A DNA stretch of 64,000 bases from Psychromarinibacter halotolerans (GTDB lineage Bacteria > Pseudomonadota > Alphaproteobacteria > Rhodobacterales > Rhodobacteraceae). The position numbers and the translations under genes are program-made. Shown piece after piece: positions 34,242 through 44,490 of the stretch. The stretch spans positions 372,001 through 436,000 of the forward strand of contig NZ_JARGYD010000001.1 in assembly GCF_029168315.1 (NCBI RefSeq). The letters are read 5' to 3'. The notes beneath the pieces were generated by a model. The model was not told the origin of the DNA. It worked only from the letters and a program-made list of their open reading frames with translations, and ran no database searches. Every line of letters starts with the position of its first letter. Positions within the stretch are counted from its first letter, which is position 1.

Positions 34242-35209
34242 GACATCACCTCTTCCAGATGGCTGGCGCAGCCGGTGAGCGCGGCATAGTCATCCTCGAC
34301 CACCGACACCCCGAAGTTGCCCATGAAGCCCGCGAAGCGACCCTTGTCGCGGAAGGCCTCGGTAAAGCCGAACCGCTCGAAATAGGGGGCGAAGGCGGTG
34401 GCGACGCCGCCGATCAGGTAGATGCCGCCGAACGGAAGCTGGTTCAGCGCAAGGTTGCCCACCACCGATCCGAACAGGCGCACATAGACCCGCGCGGTGT
34501 CTTCGGCGCGGGGATCGCTGCCGTCGGCAAGCCCCGCCATGATGTCGGCCGCGCGCTTTTCGACGATCTCGCCCGCCTCGTGCCCGACCCACGCGTAAAT
34601 GCGTTCCAGCCCGCGCCCCGCCAGCACGTCCTCGATCCCCGGGAATCCGTGCGCGGTCTCGACGAACTTGGCCAGCCGCAGGTCGGCCTCGTTGCGGATC
34701 GGCATGTTGGCGTGGCCGGATTCGGCCGGGGGTACGATGCGGCCCCGCCGCGTGTGATACGCGGTGGCCGAGTTGAACCCGGTCCCCGCGCCGACCACCA
34801 GCCGGGTCGCGTCCGGTGCCGCGTCGGGCATCGGGATGATCGGGCGCAGGCTGTCGTCGGACAGGTGTTCCAACGCGAAGCCCTGCGCCTGAAGGTCGTT
34901 CAGGATCGACACGGTTTCGGCCTTGGCAGCCTTCGCCACGCTGGCCGCGTCGATCCGCCAGTCCAGGTTCGTCAGCTCGCCCACACCGTCCCGCACCGGA
35001 CCGGCGACCGCGACGCAGGCGCCGGTGCAATCGACGCCGCCCTCGGCGTCGAGAAACTCTCGCAGGACCGAATCCAGCCCGGGGTGATCCGCGTTGCGAT
35101 AGCGGCGCACGGTCTCGGGCACGACCCGGCGGCGCTCGGCAAGCGCCACCCGGGTGTTGGTGCCGCCGATGTCGGCGACAAGCGAGTAACGGTCGGGGGT
35201 GCGGGCCAT
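34229..35209 (-). CDS. glk: Glucokinase
   Basis: A 326-residue glucokinase of the Glk (COG0837) class. It has the phosphate-binding start LVADIGGTNTRVALAERR, a VAGPVRDG segment, VVGAGTGFNSATAYH and ESGHANMPIR. It phosphorylates glucose released by the neighbouring alpha-glucosidase and beta-glucosidase, producing glucose-6-phosphate for zwf. It follows the GH1 gene by 4 bp on the same strand in the aglR-bgl-glk unit and is probably regulated with the agl genes. Confidence 0.93.
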   Translation of the reverse strand: MARTPDRYSLVADIGGTNTRVALAERRRVVPETVRRYRNADHPGLDSVLREFLDAEGGVDCTGACVAVAGPVRDGVGELTNLDWRIDAASVAKAAKAETVSILNDLQAQGFALEHLSDDSLRPIIPMPDAAPDATRLVVGAGTGFNSATAYHTRRGRIVPPAESGHANMPIRNEADLRLAKFVETAHGFPGIEDVLAGRGLERIYAWVGHEAGEIVEKRAADIMAGLADGSDPRAEDTARVYVRLFGSVVGNLALNQLPFGGIYLIGGVATAFAPYFERFGFTEAFRDKGRFAGFMGNFGVSVVEDDYAALTGCASHLEEVMSHGA

Positions 35210-35213
35210 CGGG

Positions 35214-36539
35214 CTACCTCTTCAGCGCGGTCTTCAGCGCGTGATAGGACTGTTTCGGCGTGCGTTCCAGAGTGTCGAAATCGACATGCACCAGCCCGAA
35301 CCGCTTTTCATAGCCAAGCGCCCATTCGTAGTTGTCCAGCAGCGACCAGATGAAATAGCCGCGCACGTCAATGCCGTCGGCAATCGCCTGTTTCACGGCG
35401 TCCATATGGACGTTGAGATAGTCGATCCGGTGCTGGTCGTTCACCTCGCCGCCGGAAATCGTGTCGGACGCCGACATGCCGTTCTCGGTCACGTAGATCG
35501 GGATGTTGCGGGCGTAGGCCTGACCGACGCGGGTCAGCATCCCGTGAAGGCCCTCGGGGTAGATTTCCCATCCCATGGTGGTCTGCGGCAGGTCGCCGAC
35601 GCCTTCGTGCAGATCGCCTGGCAGACCGGTTGAACCGGCCGAGACCAGTTTGCGCGTGTAGTAGTTGATACCAGCCCAATCAACGGGTTGCGAGATGGAC
35701 TTCATGTCTTCTTCCCAGCCGCTCGGCATGTGCGCTTCCAGCATGTCCAGCACATCCGGCGGGTAGGTGCCCGAATAGATTCCGCTCAGGAACCAGCGAT
35801 TGTAGATGCCGTCGTACATCCGCGCCGCGGCGGCGGATTCGTCGCTTTCGTCGGCGGGCAGCACGTACTCGTGGTTCGTGATGGCGCCAAGGTTCTTCAT
35901 GCCCAGCCCGCGCATCACCTCGATCGCACGGCCGTGTCCCAGCAGGACGTGGTGCATCGCACGGGTCGCGGCGCGGATGTCCCGGGCGCCGGGGGCGTGC
36001 GCGCCCATGAAGTGGCTTAGCCACGCCACGCACCACGGTTCGTTGATCGGCGCGGCGGCGTGCACCCGGTCGCCGATGCGGCCCATGATCACCTCGGTGA
36101 ACTCGCCGAACCATTCGGCGATGTCGCGGTTGCGCCAGCCGCCCTTGTCCAGCAGCGGCGACGGCAGTTCCCAGTGGTATAGCGTCGGGAATGGCTTCAG
36201 CCCGCGGGCCAGCATCGCATCGACGAGACGGTCGTAGAAATCCAGACCCTCGGGGTTCGGCGTGCCGGTGCCTTCGGGCAGGACCCGCGCCCAAGACGTC
36301 GAAAAGCGGTAGGCGTCCAGACCCATTCCTGCCGCAAGATCAAGGTCTTCTTCGAAACGGTTATAGTGGTCGCAGGCGCGGGCGCCGTTCTCGGCGCGCA
36401 CCACGTTGCCGGGCGTCGCGGCGAAGTCGTCCCACTGGGTGCGGCCTGCGCCGCCCTGTCCGTGACCCTCGATCTGGTAGGAAGAGGTGGCGGCCCCGAA
36501 GATGAAATCCTTGGGGAAGTCGGCGCGGGTATGTCTCAT
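35214..36539 (-). CDS. bglA: GH1 beta-glucosidase
   Basis: A 441-residue glycoside hydrolase family 1 enzyme. The N-terminal signature FIFGAATSSYQIEGHGQGGA is present, the acid/base Glu167 is in PINEPWCVAW, and the nucleophile Glu352 is in YVTENGMSAS. WSLLDNYEWALGYEKRFGLV marks the C-terminal sugar-binding region. There is no signal peptide, so it cleaves imported beta-glucosides in the cytoplasm. It lies between aglR and glk, showing that this locus handles both alpha- and beta-linked glucose. Confidence 0.94.
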   Translation of the reverse strand: MRHTRADFPKDFIFGAATSSYQIEGHGQGGAGRTQWDDFAATPGNVVRAENGARACDHYNRFEEDLDLAAGMGLDAYRFSTSWARVLPEGTGTPNPEGLDFYDRLVDAMLARGLKPFPTLYHWELPSPLLDKGGWRNRDIAEWFGEFTEVIMGRIGDRVHAAAPINEPWCVAWLSHFMGAHAPGARDIRAATRAMHHVLLGHGRAIEVMRGLGMKNLGAITNHEYVLPADESDESAAAARMYDGIYNRWFLSGIYSGTYPPDVLDMLEAHMPSGWEEDMKSISQPVDWAGINYYTRKLVSAGSTGLPGDLHEGVGDLPQTTMGWEIYPEGLHGMLTRVGQAYARNIPIYVTENGMSASDTISGGEVNDQHRIDYLNVHMDAVKQAIADGIDVRGYFIWSLLDNYEWALGYEKRFGLVHVDFDTLERTPKQSYHALKTALKR

Positions 36540-36574
36540 AAAGTCCTCGTGGTTCGTGTCCGGACCGCAGTCGG

Positions 36575-37618
36575 TCAGGTGTCTCGGGCGGGGCTGGCCG
36601 GGGCCGGTCCGGTGGACTGGCCCACGGTCAGGTCGGCTTCAAGTAGGACCTGCCGGGCAGGCTGAACAGGGTTCTGCACCAAGGAAATGACGCGCTCGGC
36701 ACAAAGCCGCCCCGCGTCGCGCACCGAAGACCGGGTGGCGGTAAAGATCGGCACCTCGCCGCGGTTCGACAGATAGCTAAGGTCGTCGTCGTGGGTGATG
36801 ATCGACACGTCGCGGGCCATCGTCAGGCCGCGCGCCTCGACCGCGCGGCGCACGCCAAGAGCGGCGATGATCGACGAACACAGATAGGCGGTGGGCGGGT
36901 CCGGCAGGTCCAGCATCTCGTTCGCAGAGCGGAACCCGTAGGATTCCGTCATCTCGTCCGACCGAACCAAAGCGGGGTCGGCGGCGATGCCGCGCGTGGC
37001 CAGCGCCTGCGTGTAGCCGTCCAGCCGGCGCGAGGCGAAGTCCATCGACACCAGCCCGTTGATCAGCGCGATGCGGCGGTGGCCAAGGTCCAGCAGAAAT
37101 TCGGTCGCGCGGTAGAAGGCGCGCAGGTTGTTCACGTCGACCCAGTCGTAATCGTCCGCGTGGCGCGACATGCGCCCGTGGACCACGAAGGGCAGGCCGA
37201 TGTTGCGCAGCATCGCGATGCGTTCGTCGTCGATGCGGGGGCCGTGCACGATGATGCCGTCCACCGACCGTTTCGCCGCAAGCTCGCGATAGGCGGCTTC
37301 CTCGCCATCGTCGGGCACCAGCGACAGCACCATGTCGAAGCCGTGCTGCAAGTACGCCTCGCCGGCGCCGGCGACGAAATCCGCGAAGATCGGGTTCACC
37401 ATCTCGTGCCGCGCCGACACCGGGATAACGTGCCCGATCGCCATCGACCGGCCCGTCGCAAGACTTTTGGCGCGGGCGTTGGGGCGGTAGTTGTGGGCTT
37501 GGGCTGCTTCCAGTACCTTGCGTCTCGTGGCCTCTGCAACTTCCGGATACCCGTTCAGCGCACGGCTGACGGTCGTCTGCGAAAGTCCAAGGGTTTCAGA
37601 GAGTTGCTTGAGGTTCAT
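36575..37618 (-). CDS. aglR: LacI-family transcriptional regulator of alpha-glucoside genes
   Basis: A 347-residue LacI/GalR regulator. The helix-turn-helix and hinge are at residues 1-60 (MNLKQLSETLGLSQTTVSRA, then NGYPEVAEATRRKVLEAA and YRPNARAKSLATG), followed by a periplasmic-binding-like sugar domain. It is divergent from aglEFGAK and heads the aglR-bgl-glk unit. Two CAAAGCGCTTTG palindromes in the shared 283-bp region suit binding by this protein and would give autoregulation plus operon repression relieved by alpha-glucosides. ATG 37618 is preferred because the longer start at 37660 would overlap the first operator. Confidence 0.92.
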   Translation of the reverse strand: MNLKQLSETLGLSQTTVSRALNGYPEVAEATRRKVLEAAQAHNYRPNARAKSLATGRSMAIGHVIPVSARHEMVNPIFADFVAGAGEAYLQHGFDMVLSLVPDDGEEAAYRELAAKRSVDGIIVHGPRIDDERIAMLRNIGLPFVVHGRMSRHADDYDWVDVNNLRAFYRATEFLLDLGHRRIALINGLVSMDFASRRLDGYTQALATRGIAADPALVRSDEMTESYGFRSANEMLDLPDPPTAYLCSSIIAALGVRRAVEARGLTMARDVSIITHDDDLSYLSNRGEVPIFTATRSSVRDAGRLCAERVISLVQNPVQPARQVLLEADLTVGQSTGPAPASPARDT

Positions 37619-37657
37619 GGCCTTCGGATCGTTCGCGCAAACTGTCTCGGACGGCGC

Positions 37658-37669
37658 CAAAGCGCTTTG
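37658..37669. promoter_or_regulatory. AglR operator-like palindrome O1 (CAAAGCGCTTTG)
   Basis: A perfect 12-bp palindrome with a central CG, 39 bp upstream of the aglR start codon. The core is identical to a second copy at 37824-37835. The LacI-family site form and location suggest autoregulation of aglR, bgl and glk. Confidence 0.75.
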
Positions 37670-37785
37670 AGTTCGATTTGGAAGGTAGTCCCGGATTCCT
37701 TGGACGTCAAAGGCTAACCATTCTGCGCTGCGTCAATGCAGGTGCAGAAAAAGATGATACATTTTACCTGTTTGACGAATCGCGG

Positions 37786-37791
37786 TTGACA
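37786..37791 (+). promoter_or_regulatory. Possible -35 box (TTGACA) of the aglE promoter
   Basis: A consensus TTGACA lies in an AT-rich stretch 37 bp upstream of operator O2. No good -10 hexamer is seen at the ideal spacing, so the assignment is tentative. If right, O2 would lie near the transcription start, where bound repressor blocks polymerase. Confidence 0.4.
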
Positions 37792-37822
37792 CTTATTTCC
37801 CAATCAAAGAGCCTTTTGTCGC

Positions 37823-37836
37823 CCAAAGCGCTTTGG
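37823..37836. promoter_or_regulatory. AglR operator-like palindrome O2 (CCAAAGCGCTTTGG)
   Basis: A perfect 14-bp palindrome 64 bp upstream of the aglE start codon, containing the same 12-bp core as O1. The two centres are about 166 bp apart, compatible with repression loops between the two promoters. Confidence 0.78.
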
Positions 37837-37900
37837 TGAAAGCCGGCGCTTCGTTCATTGGACAGGCGCCTTGCGCGTCGAACCGGGAGGGATACCCAAT

Positions 37901-39166
37901 ATGAAACATGTACTTTATTCCGGCGCCGCTGCGGTCGCACTGTCGGCTGGCATGGCGCATGCCGAGCAGTTGACCGTGTTTGGCCCGTGGCTTGGCCCGG
38001 ACCAGGAAATGGTCGAACAGGTGCTTGGCGCCTTTGCAGAGCAGTCGGGCCACGACGTCAGCTACGTCGGCTCGGACAGCTTCGAACAACAGATCGTCGT
38101 GGATGCCGAAGCCGGCTCTGCCCCGAACATCGCGATCTTCCCGCAGCCGGGCCTTGCCGCCGACATGGCGGGCCGTGGCTTCCTGACGCCGCTGGACGAG
38201 GGCGTCGAGGGCTGGCTGCAGGAGAACTACGCCGCTGGCCAATCGTGGGTCGACCTTGCCACGTTCGAAGGCCCCGAGGGGGACGAGAACCTTTACGGCT
38301 TCTTCTACAAAGTCGATGTGAAATCGCTGGTCTGGTACATCCCCGAGAACTTCGAAGACTTCGGCTATGACGTGCCGGAGACGATGGAAGAGCTCAAGGC
38401 GCTGTCCGAAACGATGATCGAAGACGGCGAAACCCCGTGGTGCATCGGGCTTGGGTCCGGCGGTGCGACCGGCTGGCCCGCGACCGACTGGGTCGAGGAC
38501 CTGATGCTGCGCACCCAGGCGCCCGAAGTCTATGACCAGTGGGTCGCCAACGAGATCCCGTTCGACGCGCCCGAAGTCGTCGCCGCGATCGAGGAATTCG
38601 GCGCCTTCATTCAGGACGACATGGTCGCTGGCGGCATGAACGCCGTTGCCTCGTCGGACTTCCGCGACTCGCCCAAGGGCCTGTTCGACATCCCGGCGCA
38701 GTGCATGATGCACCGTCAGGCGTCGTTCATCCCGGCGTTCTTCCCCGAAGGCACCGAGGTCGGCACCGACGTCGATTTCTTCTACTTCCCCGCCTACGAG
38801 GAAAAGGACCTTGGCACCCCGGTGCTGGGCGCCGGCACCATGTGGACGATCACCAACGAGAACCAGGCCGCGCATGACCTGATCGCCTTCCTGCAGACGC
38901 CGGAAGCGCATGAGATCTGGATGGGCCTGTCGGGCTTCCTGACGCCGCACACCGGTGTCGACCCCGAAGCGTTCGCCAACGACAACCAGCGCCGGATGAA
39001 CGAAATCCTGCTGGACGCCACCACCTTCCGCTTCGACGCATCGGACTTGATGCCCGGCGGCGTGGGCGCGGGCAGCTTCTGGACCGGCATGGTCGACTTT
39101 GCCGGTGGCGCGGATGCCGCGGAAGTCGCAGCCGAGATCCAGGAAAGCTGGGACGCGCTGAAGTAA
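37901..39166 (+). CDS. aglE: Alpha-glucoside ABC transporter substrate-binding protein
   Basis: A 421-residue periplasmic family 1 solute-binding protein with a signal peptide ending near GMAHAEQ. Blocks such as LTVFGPWLGPDQEMVEQVL, TPWCIGLGSGGATGWPATDW and the C-terminal MPGGVGAGSFWTGMVDF match AglE proteins binding sucrose, trehalose, maltose and related alpha-glucosides. The ATG at 37901 follows GGGAGGG at 37885-37891. It is first in aglEFGAK; a strong hairpin after it probably keeps its mRNA more abundant than the permease part. Confidence 0.93.
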   Translation: MKHVLYSGAAAVALSAGMAHAEQLTVFGPWLGPDQEMVEQVLGAFAEQSGHDVSYVGSDSFEQQIVVDAEAGSAPNIAIFPQPGLAADMAGRGFLTPLDEGVEGWLQENYAAGQSWVDLATFEGPEGDENLYGFFYKVDVKSLVWYIPENFEDFGYDVPETMEELKALSETMIEDGETPWCIGLGSGGATGWPATDWVEDLMLRTQAPEVYDQWVANEIPFDAPEVVAAIEEFGAFIQDDMVAGGMNAVASSDFRDSPKGLFDIPAQCMMHRQASFIPAFFPEGTEVGTDVDFFYFPAYEEKDLGTPVLGAGTMWTITNENQAAHDLIAFLQTPEAHEIWMGLSGFLTPHTGVDPEAFANDNQRRMNEILLDATTFRFDASDLMPGGVGAGSFWTGMVDFAGGADAAEVAAEIQESWDALK

Positions 39167-39188
39167 GCGCCTGACAACACACGAACTT

Positions 39189-39211
39189 GCCCGGGCCATG
39201 CCGGCCCGGGC
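39189..39211 (+). promoter_or_regulatory. Intercistronic stem-loop between aglE and aglF
   Basis: GCCCGGGCC-atgcc-GGCCCGGGC is a perfect 9-bp GC stem placed 22 bp after the aglE stop. Such hairpins after binding-protein genes commonly protect upstream mRNA or reduce read-through, raising the ratio of binding protein to permease. Confidence 0.6.
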
Positions 39212-39246
39212 TTGCCAGCCAGAACGGACCACCGGGAGGGGATGCG

Positions 39247-40248
39247 ATGCATCCAGCGTTGCAGGGTCTTCTGACCATCATCATCGGCGTCGGCGGGTGC
39301 GTCGGGTATTTCTACTTCTCGAACCTGATCCTCGACAAAGTGATCTTCCCGGCGCGGGGGCCGAACATCGGCCGTAACATCAACCGCGCCAACATGGTCC
39401 GTCCTTGGCTGTTCCTGTTCCCCGCCATCTTCGCGCTTGGCCTGTACCTTGTGTACCCGGTGTTCGAGACGCTGCGCCTGTCGGTCACCGACCGAGACAT
39501 GGGCGGCGCTTTCGTGGGGCTGGCGAATTACGAACAGATGTTCCGCGAATCCAAGTTCTGGGAGGCGGTGCGCAACAACTTCCTTTGGCTTCTGGTGGTG
39601 CCTGCGCTGTCGACGGCCTTCGGCCTGCTGGCCGCGCAGCTGACCGACCGCATCGCGTGGGGCAGCCTTGCGAAGTCGCTGGTGTTCATGCCGATGGCGA
39701 TCAGCTTTGTCGGGGCGGCAGTGATCTGGCGGCTGGTTTATGACGCGCGCCCCATCGATCAGGAACAGATCGGCGTTCTGAACGCGGTCTACCTTGCGCT
39801 TGGCGGCGATGCCCCACAGCAGTGGCTGACGATCCCGTTCTGGAACAACTTCTTCCTGATGATCGTCCTTGTGTGGATTCAGACCGGGTTCGCAATGGTG
39901 ATCCTGTCGGCCGCGATCCGCGGCATCCCCGAGGAAACCATCGAGGCGGCGATCATCGACGGGGCCAACCCGTTCCAGATCTTCTTCCGCATCAAGGTGC
40001 CGCAGATCATGGGCACCATCGTGGTGGTCTGGACCACGATCACGCTGGTCGTGCTGAAGATCTTCGACATCGTCTTCGCGATGACCAACGGCCAGTGGGA
40101 AACGCAGGTTCTGGCCAACTACATGTATGACAAGCTGTTCCGCGCCAACGACTGGGGCGTCGGGTCGGCCAGTGCCATCGTCATCATGGTGCTGGTGCTG
40201 CCCATCCTTGTCTGGAACGTGCGCAACGCGCGCAAGGAAATGCGCTGA
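39247..40248 (+). CDS. aglF: Alpha-glucoside ABC transporter permease AglF
   Basis: A 333-residue inner-membrane permease of the MalF type with about seven to eight helices, including an N-terminal helix (LLTIIIGVGGCVGYFYFSNL). The EAA loop reads AAIIDGANPFQIFFRIKVPQ near residue 240, the site for AglK contact. GGGAGGGG at 39234-39241 precedes the ATG. It is followed by aglG after 21 bp. Confidence 0.93.
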   Translation: MHPALQGLLTIIIGVGGCVGYFYFSNLILDKVIFPARGPNIGRNINRANMVRPWLFLFPAIFALGLYLVYPVFETLRLSVTDRDMGGAFVGLANYEQMFRESKFWEAVRNNFLWLLVVPALSTAFGLLAAQLTDRIAWGSLAKSLVFMPMAISFVGAAVIWRLVYDARPIDQEQIGVLNAVYLALGGDAPQQWLTIPFWNNFFLMIVLVWIQTGFAMVILSAAIRGIPEETIEAAIIDGANPFQIFFRIKVPQIMGTIVVVWTTITLVVLKIFDIVFAMTNGQWETQVLANYMYDKLFRANDWGVGSASAIVIMVLVLPILVWNVRNARKEMR

Positions 40249-40269
40249 TGAGCGTCGGGGAGGCACATC

Positions 40270-41601
40270 ATGGATAACATCGCGGGCAAGAAAAGCGGCC
40301 TGACATGGGCCGTCCATATCTCGGTCGCCCTGATGGTCGCGATCTGGCTGTTCCCGACCGTGGGGCTGTTCGTGTCGTCCTTCCGCACCACCGACCAGAT
40401 CGCAACCAGCGGCTGGTGGAAGGCGATGTTCCCCGCCGAGCAAAGCGTCGTCCTGCGCACCGGCGGCGCCGACGACGCGACCCGCGACGGCGATAACTAC
40501 GTGCTGGAAGGCAACCTGTTCGAGGTCGACGGCAGCGATCCCCTGACCATCGGCGCGTGGGGCACCTCGGCCCGTGACGTCAACGCCTACGGCCCCGGCG
40601 ATACCGGAGAGCTTCGCCGCGGCGGTACGCTGATGGTGGCCGAGAACGGCGATTATCGCCTTGTCAGCGCCGAGGAACCCTCGGGGCGCGGCCAGCGGGT
40701 GTTCGTCACCGCGATGGTGCCGCCCGAGTTCACGCTGAACAACTATGACACGGTGCTGGGCAAGGACGTCGCCAAGAACATCGTGATCTACGGCATCGCC
40801 GCACTGCTGTTCGGGCTGGCGCTGAAGTTCATCTTCCGCAGCCACGAGCGCGGGTTCGTCACTTATCTGCCGATGCTGGGCGGGTTCGCGTTGTTCATCG
40901 CGCTGGCGATGACCTTCGGCCTGTCCGAGGGCCGCGCCGCCGGTGCCCAGACCACCGACAACATGGGCCGCGCGTTTTTCAGCACGCTGACGGTGACGAT
41001 CCCGGCGACGATTATCCCGATCTGCATCGCCGCTTTCGCGGCCTATGCGCTGGCGTGGATGGATTTCCCCGGCCGCGCGCTGCTGATCGCGATCGTGGTG
41101 GGCCTGCTGGTCGTGCCGCTGCAACTGGCGCTGATCCCGCTTCTGAAGCTTCACCTGCAAATCGGCATCGGCAAGGGCTATCTGGGCGTCTGGCTGGCGC
41201 ACACGGCCTTCGGCTTGCCATTGGCGACGTATCTGCTGCGCAACTACATGGTCGGCCTGCCGCGCGACATCATTGAGAACGCCAAGGTCGACGGCGCCAC
41301 CGACTTTCAGATCTTCACCCGTATCATCCTGCCGCTGTCCTTCCCGGCGCTGGCCAGCTTCGCGATCTTCCAGTTCCTGTGGACGTGGAACGACCTGCTG
41401 GTCGCCAAGGTCTTCCTGATCGACGCCACCGGCTCGACCAGCGTGATGACCAACCAGATCGTCGAGCTTCTGGGCACCCGCGGCGGCAACTGGGAAATCC
41501 TTGCAACGGCGGCCTTCGTGTCCATCGCGGTGCCGCTTGTCGTCTTCTTCATGATGCAGAAATACCTGGTCCGCGGCCTTCTGGCCGGGTCCGTCAAGTA
41601 A
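40270..41601 (+). CDS. aglG: Alpha-glucoside ABC transporter permease AglG
   Basis: A 443-residue MalG-type permease with the EAA loop NAKVDGATDFQIFTRIILPL and C-terminal helices. It is longer than standard MalG (about 280) because a soluble region of about 110 residues follows the first membrane helix and two or three extra hydrophobic segments precede the core domain. The extra part probably lies in the periplasm. The gene order E-F-G-A-K matches Sinorhizobium agl. It ends 11 bp before the aglA start. Confidence 0.92.
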   Translation: MDNIAGKKSGLTWAVHISVALMVAIWLFPTVGLFVSSFRTTDQIATSGWWKAMFPAEQSVVLRTGGADDATRDGDNYVLEGNLFEVDGSDPLTIGAWGTSARDVNAYGPGDTGELRRGGTLMVAENGDYRLVSAEEPSGRGQRVFVTAMVPPEFTLNNYDTVLGKDVAKNIVIYGIAALLFGLALKFIFRSHERGFVTYLPMLGGFALFIALAMTFGLSEGRAAGAQTTDNMGRAFFSTLTVTIPATIIPICIAAFAAYALAWMDFPGRALLIAIVVGLLVVPLQLALIPLLKLHLQIGIGKGYLGVWLAHTAFGLPLATYLLRNYMVGLPRDIIENAKVDGATDFQIFTRIILPLSFPALASFAIFQFLWTWNDLLVAKVFLIDATGSTSVMTNQIVELLGTRGGNWEILATAAFVSIAVPLVVFFMMQKYLVRGLLAGSVK

Positions 41602-41612
41602 GGCTAAAGACC

Positions 41613-43271
41613 GTGAATCTTCTCGACCCCCAAATCCCGGAACCCGACAACTCGGCCACCGATCCCGACTGGTGGCGCGGTGCGGTGATCTATCAGATCT
41701 ATCCGCGCAGCTATCAGGACTCGAACGGTGACGGCGTCGGCGACCTTGCCGGCATCATCCACCGCCTGCCGCACATCGCCTCGTTGGGCGTGGACGCGGT
41801 CTGGATCTCGCCGTTCATGAAATCGCCGATGCTGGACTTCGGCTATGACGTGTCCGACTACCGCGACGTCGATCCGATGTTCGGCACGCTGGGCGATTTC
41901 GACGCGCTGATCGAACGTGCCCACGAACTGGGGCTGAAGGTGCTGATCGACCTCGTGATCTCGCACTCGTCGGAAGATCACCCGTGGTTCAAGGAAAGCC
42001 GCGCCTCGGCCGACAACGCCAAATCCGACTGGTACGTTTGGGCCGACGCAAAGCCGGACGGGTCGCCGCCCAACAACTGGCTGTCGATCTTCGGCGGCTC
42101 GGCGTGGGAATGGGACGGCGAGCGGATGCAGTACTATCTGCACAACTTCCTGACCTCGCAGCCCGACCTGAACCTGCACAACATGGACGTGCAGGACGAA
42201 CTGCTGGACATCACCCGGTTCTGGCTGGAACGCGGGGTCGACGGCTTCCGGCTGGACACGATCAACTTCTACTTCCACGACAAGCAGCTGCGCGACAACC
42301 CGGCGCTTTTGCCCGAGGAGCGCAACGACAAGACCGCGCCGGCGGTGAACCCCTATAACTGGCAGAACCACCTGTATTCGAAGAACCAGCCCGAGAACCT
42401 CGAGTTCCTGAAACGCTTCCGGGCGGTGCTGGACGAATTCCCCGGCTCGACCGCCGTGGGCGAGGTGGGCGAGGCCCAGCGCGGCATGGAAATTCAGGCC
42501 GCCTATACGTCGGATGGCGACAAGGTCCACATGACCTATGGCTTCGACTTCCTCGCCAACCAGCCGCTGTCGGGCACCCATGTCGCGCAGGTGCTGAACG
42601 ACTACGAGGACGGCATCGGCGACGGCTGGGCCTGCTGGGCCTTCTCGAACCACGACGTGGTGCGCCACCCGTCGCGCTGGCACATGGACGAGGCGGGGCT
42701 GCGGCTGGCCGCGGCGCTGCTGCTCAGCCTGCGCGGCTCGGTCTGCCTGTATCAGGGCGAGGAACTGGGCCTGCCCGAGGCTTACGTCGCCTTCGAAGAC
42801 CTTCAGGACCCCTACGGCATCCGGTTTTGGCCCAAGTTCAAGGGACGCGACGGCTGCCGCACACCGATGGTGTGGAACCGCGACAACCACAACGGCGGCT
42901 TCACCGAGGGCAAGCCGTGGCTTCCCGTCGCGATGGAACACGTCAACCGCGCCGTTTCGGTGCAGGACGACGACGCGGACTCGACGCTTGGGTTCTACCG
43001 CGCGATGATCGCGTTCCGCGCAAAGCACCCGGCCTTTGCCAAGGGCACGCTGACCGTGCATTCGGCCACGCCCGAGACGCTGGTGATCACCCGCGCGCAT
43101 GACGGCGAGACGCTGGTCTGCGCGTTCAACTTCGGCGGCGAAGAGACCTCGGTCGAGCTGCCGGACGGCGACTGGACCCGCGCGGCGGACGCGCCATTCG
43201 ATACGACAGAACAAGGACAGACCGTGACGCTTGCCCCCCACGGGGCGTATTTCGGCGTCTTGAACGGCTAG
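41613..43271 (+). CDS. aglA: Alpha-glucosidase, GH13
   Basis: A 552-residue cytoplasmic GH13 enzyme cleaving imported alpha-glucosides. The four GH13 regions are visible: DLVISHSS, GVDGFRLDTINF (nucleophile Asp), AVGEVGEAQRG (acid Glu) and FSNHDVVRHPSR (transition-state Asp). The start is a GTG at 41613; AAGG lies ten bases upstream. It is within aglEFGAK, overlapping no neighbour, and its glucose product is used by glk. Confidence 0.94.
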   Translation: MNLLDPQIPEPDNSATDPDWWRGAVIYQIYPRSYQDSNGDGVGDLAGIIHRLPHIASLGVDAVWISPFMKSPMLDFGYDVSDYRDVDPMFGTLGDFDALIERAHELGLKVLIDLVISHSSEDHPWFKESRASADNAKSDWYVWADAKPDGSPPNNWLSIFGGSAWEWDGERMQYYLHNFLTSQPDLNLHNMDVQDELLDITRFWLERGVDGFRLDTINFYFHDKQLRDNPALLPEERNDKTAPAVNPYNWQNHLYSKNQPENLEFLKRFRAVLDEFPGSTAVGEVGEAQRGMEIQAAYTSDGDKVHMTYGFDFLANQPLSGTHVAQVLNDYEDGIGDGWACWAFSNHDVVRHPSRWHMDEAGLRLAAALLLSLRGSVCLYQGEELGLPEAYVAFEDLQDPYGIRFWPKFKGRDGCRTPMVWNRDNHNGGFTEGKPWLPVAMEHVNRAVSVQDDDADSTLGFYRAMIAFRAKHPAFAKGTLTVHSATPETLVITRAHDGETLVCAFNFGGEETSVELPDGDWTRAADAPFDTTEQGQTVTLAPHGAYFGVLNG

Positions 43272-43285
43272 GAGGAAACAGGACT

Positions 43286-44377
<1,092 letters not shown>

Positions 44378-44405
44378 ATAGGCCCATATAAGCGCCGGGG
44401 TTCCT

Positions 44406-44430
44406 GCGGGTGGAATGTTGATCCGCCCGC
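44406..44430 (+). terminator. Terminator-like hairpin after aglK
   Basis: GCGGGTGGA-atgttga-TCCGCCCGC forms a 9-bp stem with one G-U pair, 28 bp after the aglK stop. A short CTTTT run occurs 22 bases later. Confidence 0.45.
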
Positions 44431-44490
44431 GTTCCGCAATAGCTTTTCCGTGAACGCCGCCGCACCGGCGGCCAGAAACGGAGAAGCCGG

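Noticed and set aside
38794..41202. An 802-codon minus-strand frame antisense to aglE-aglG.
   Set aside because: It has low-complexity His/Arg/Gln composition typical of GC-rich antisense shadow, while the plus strand carries clear agl genes.
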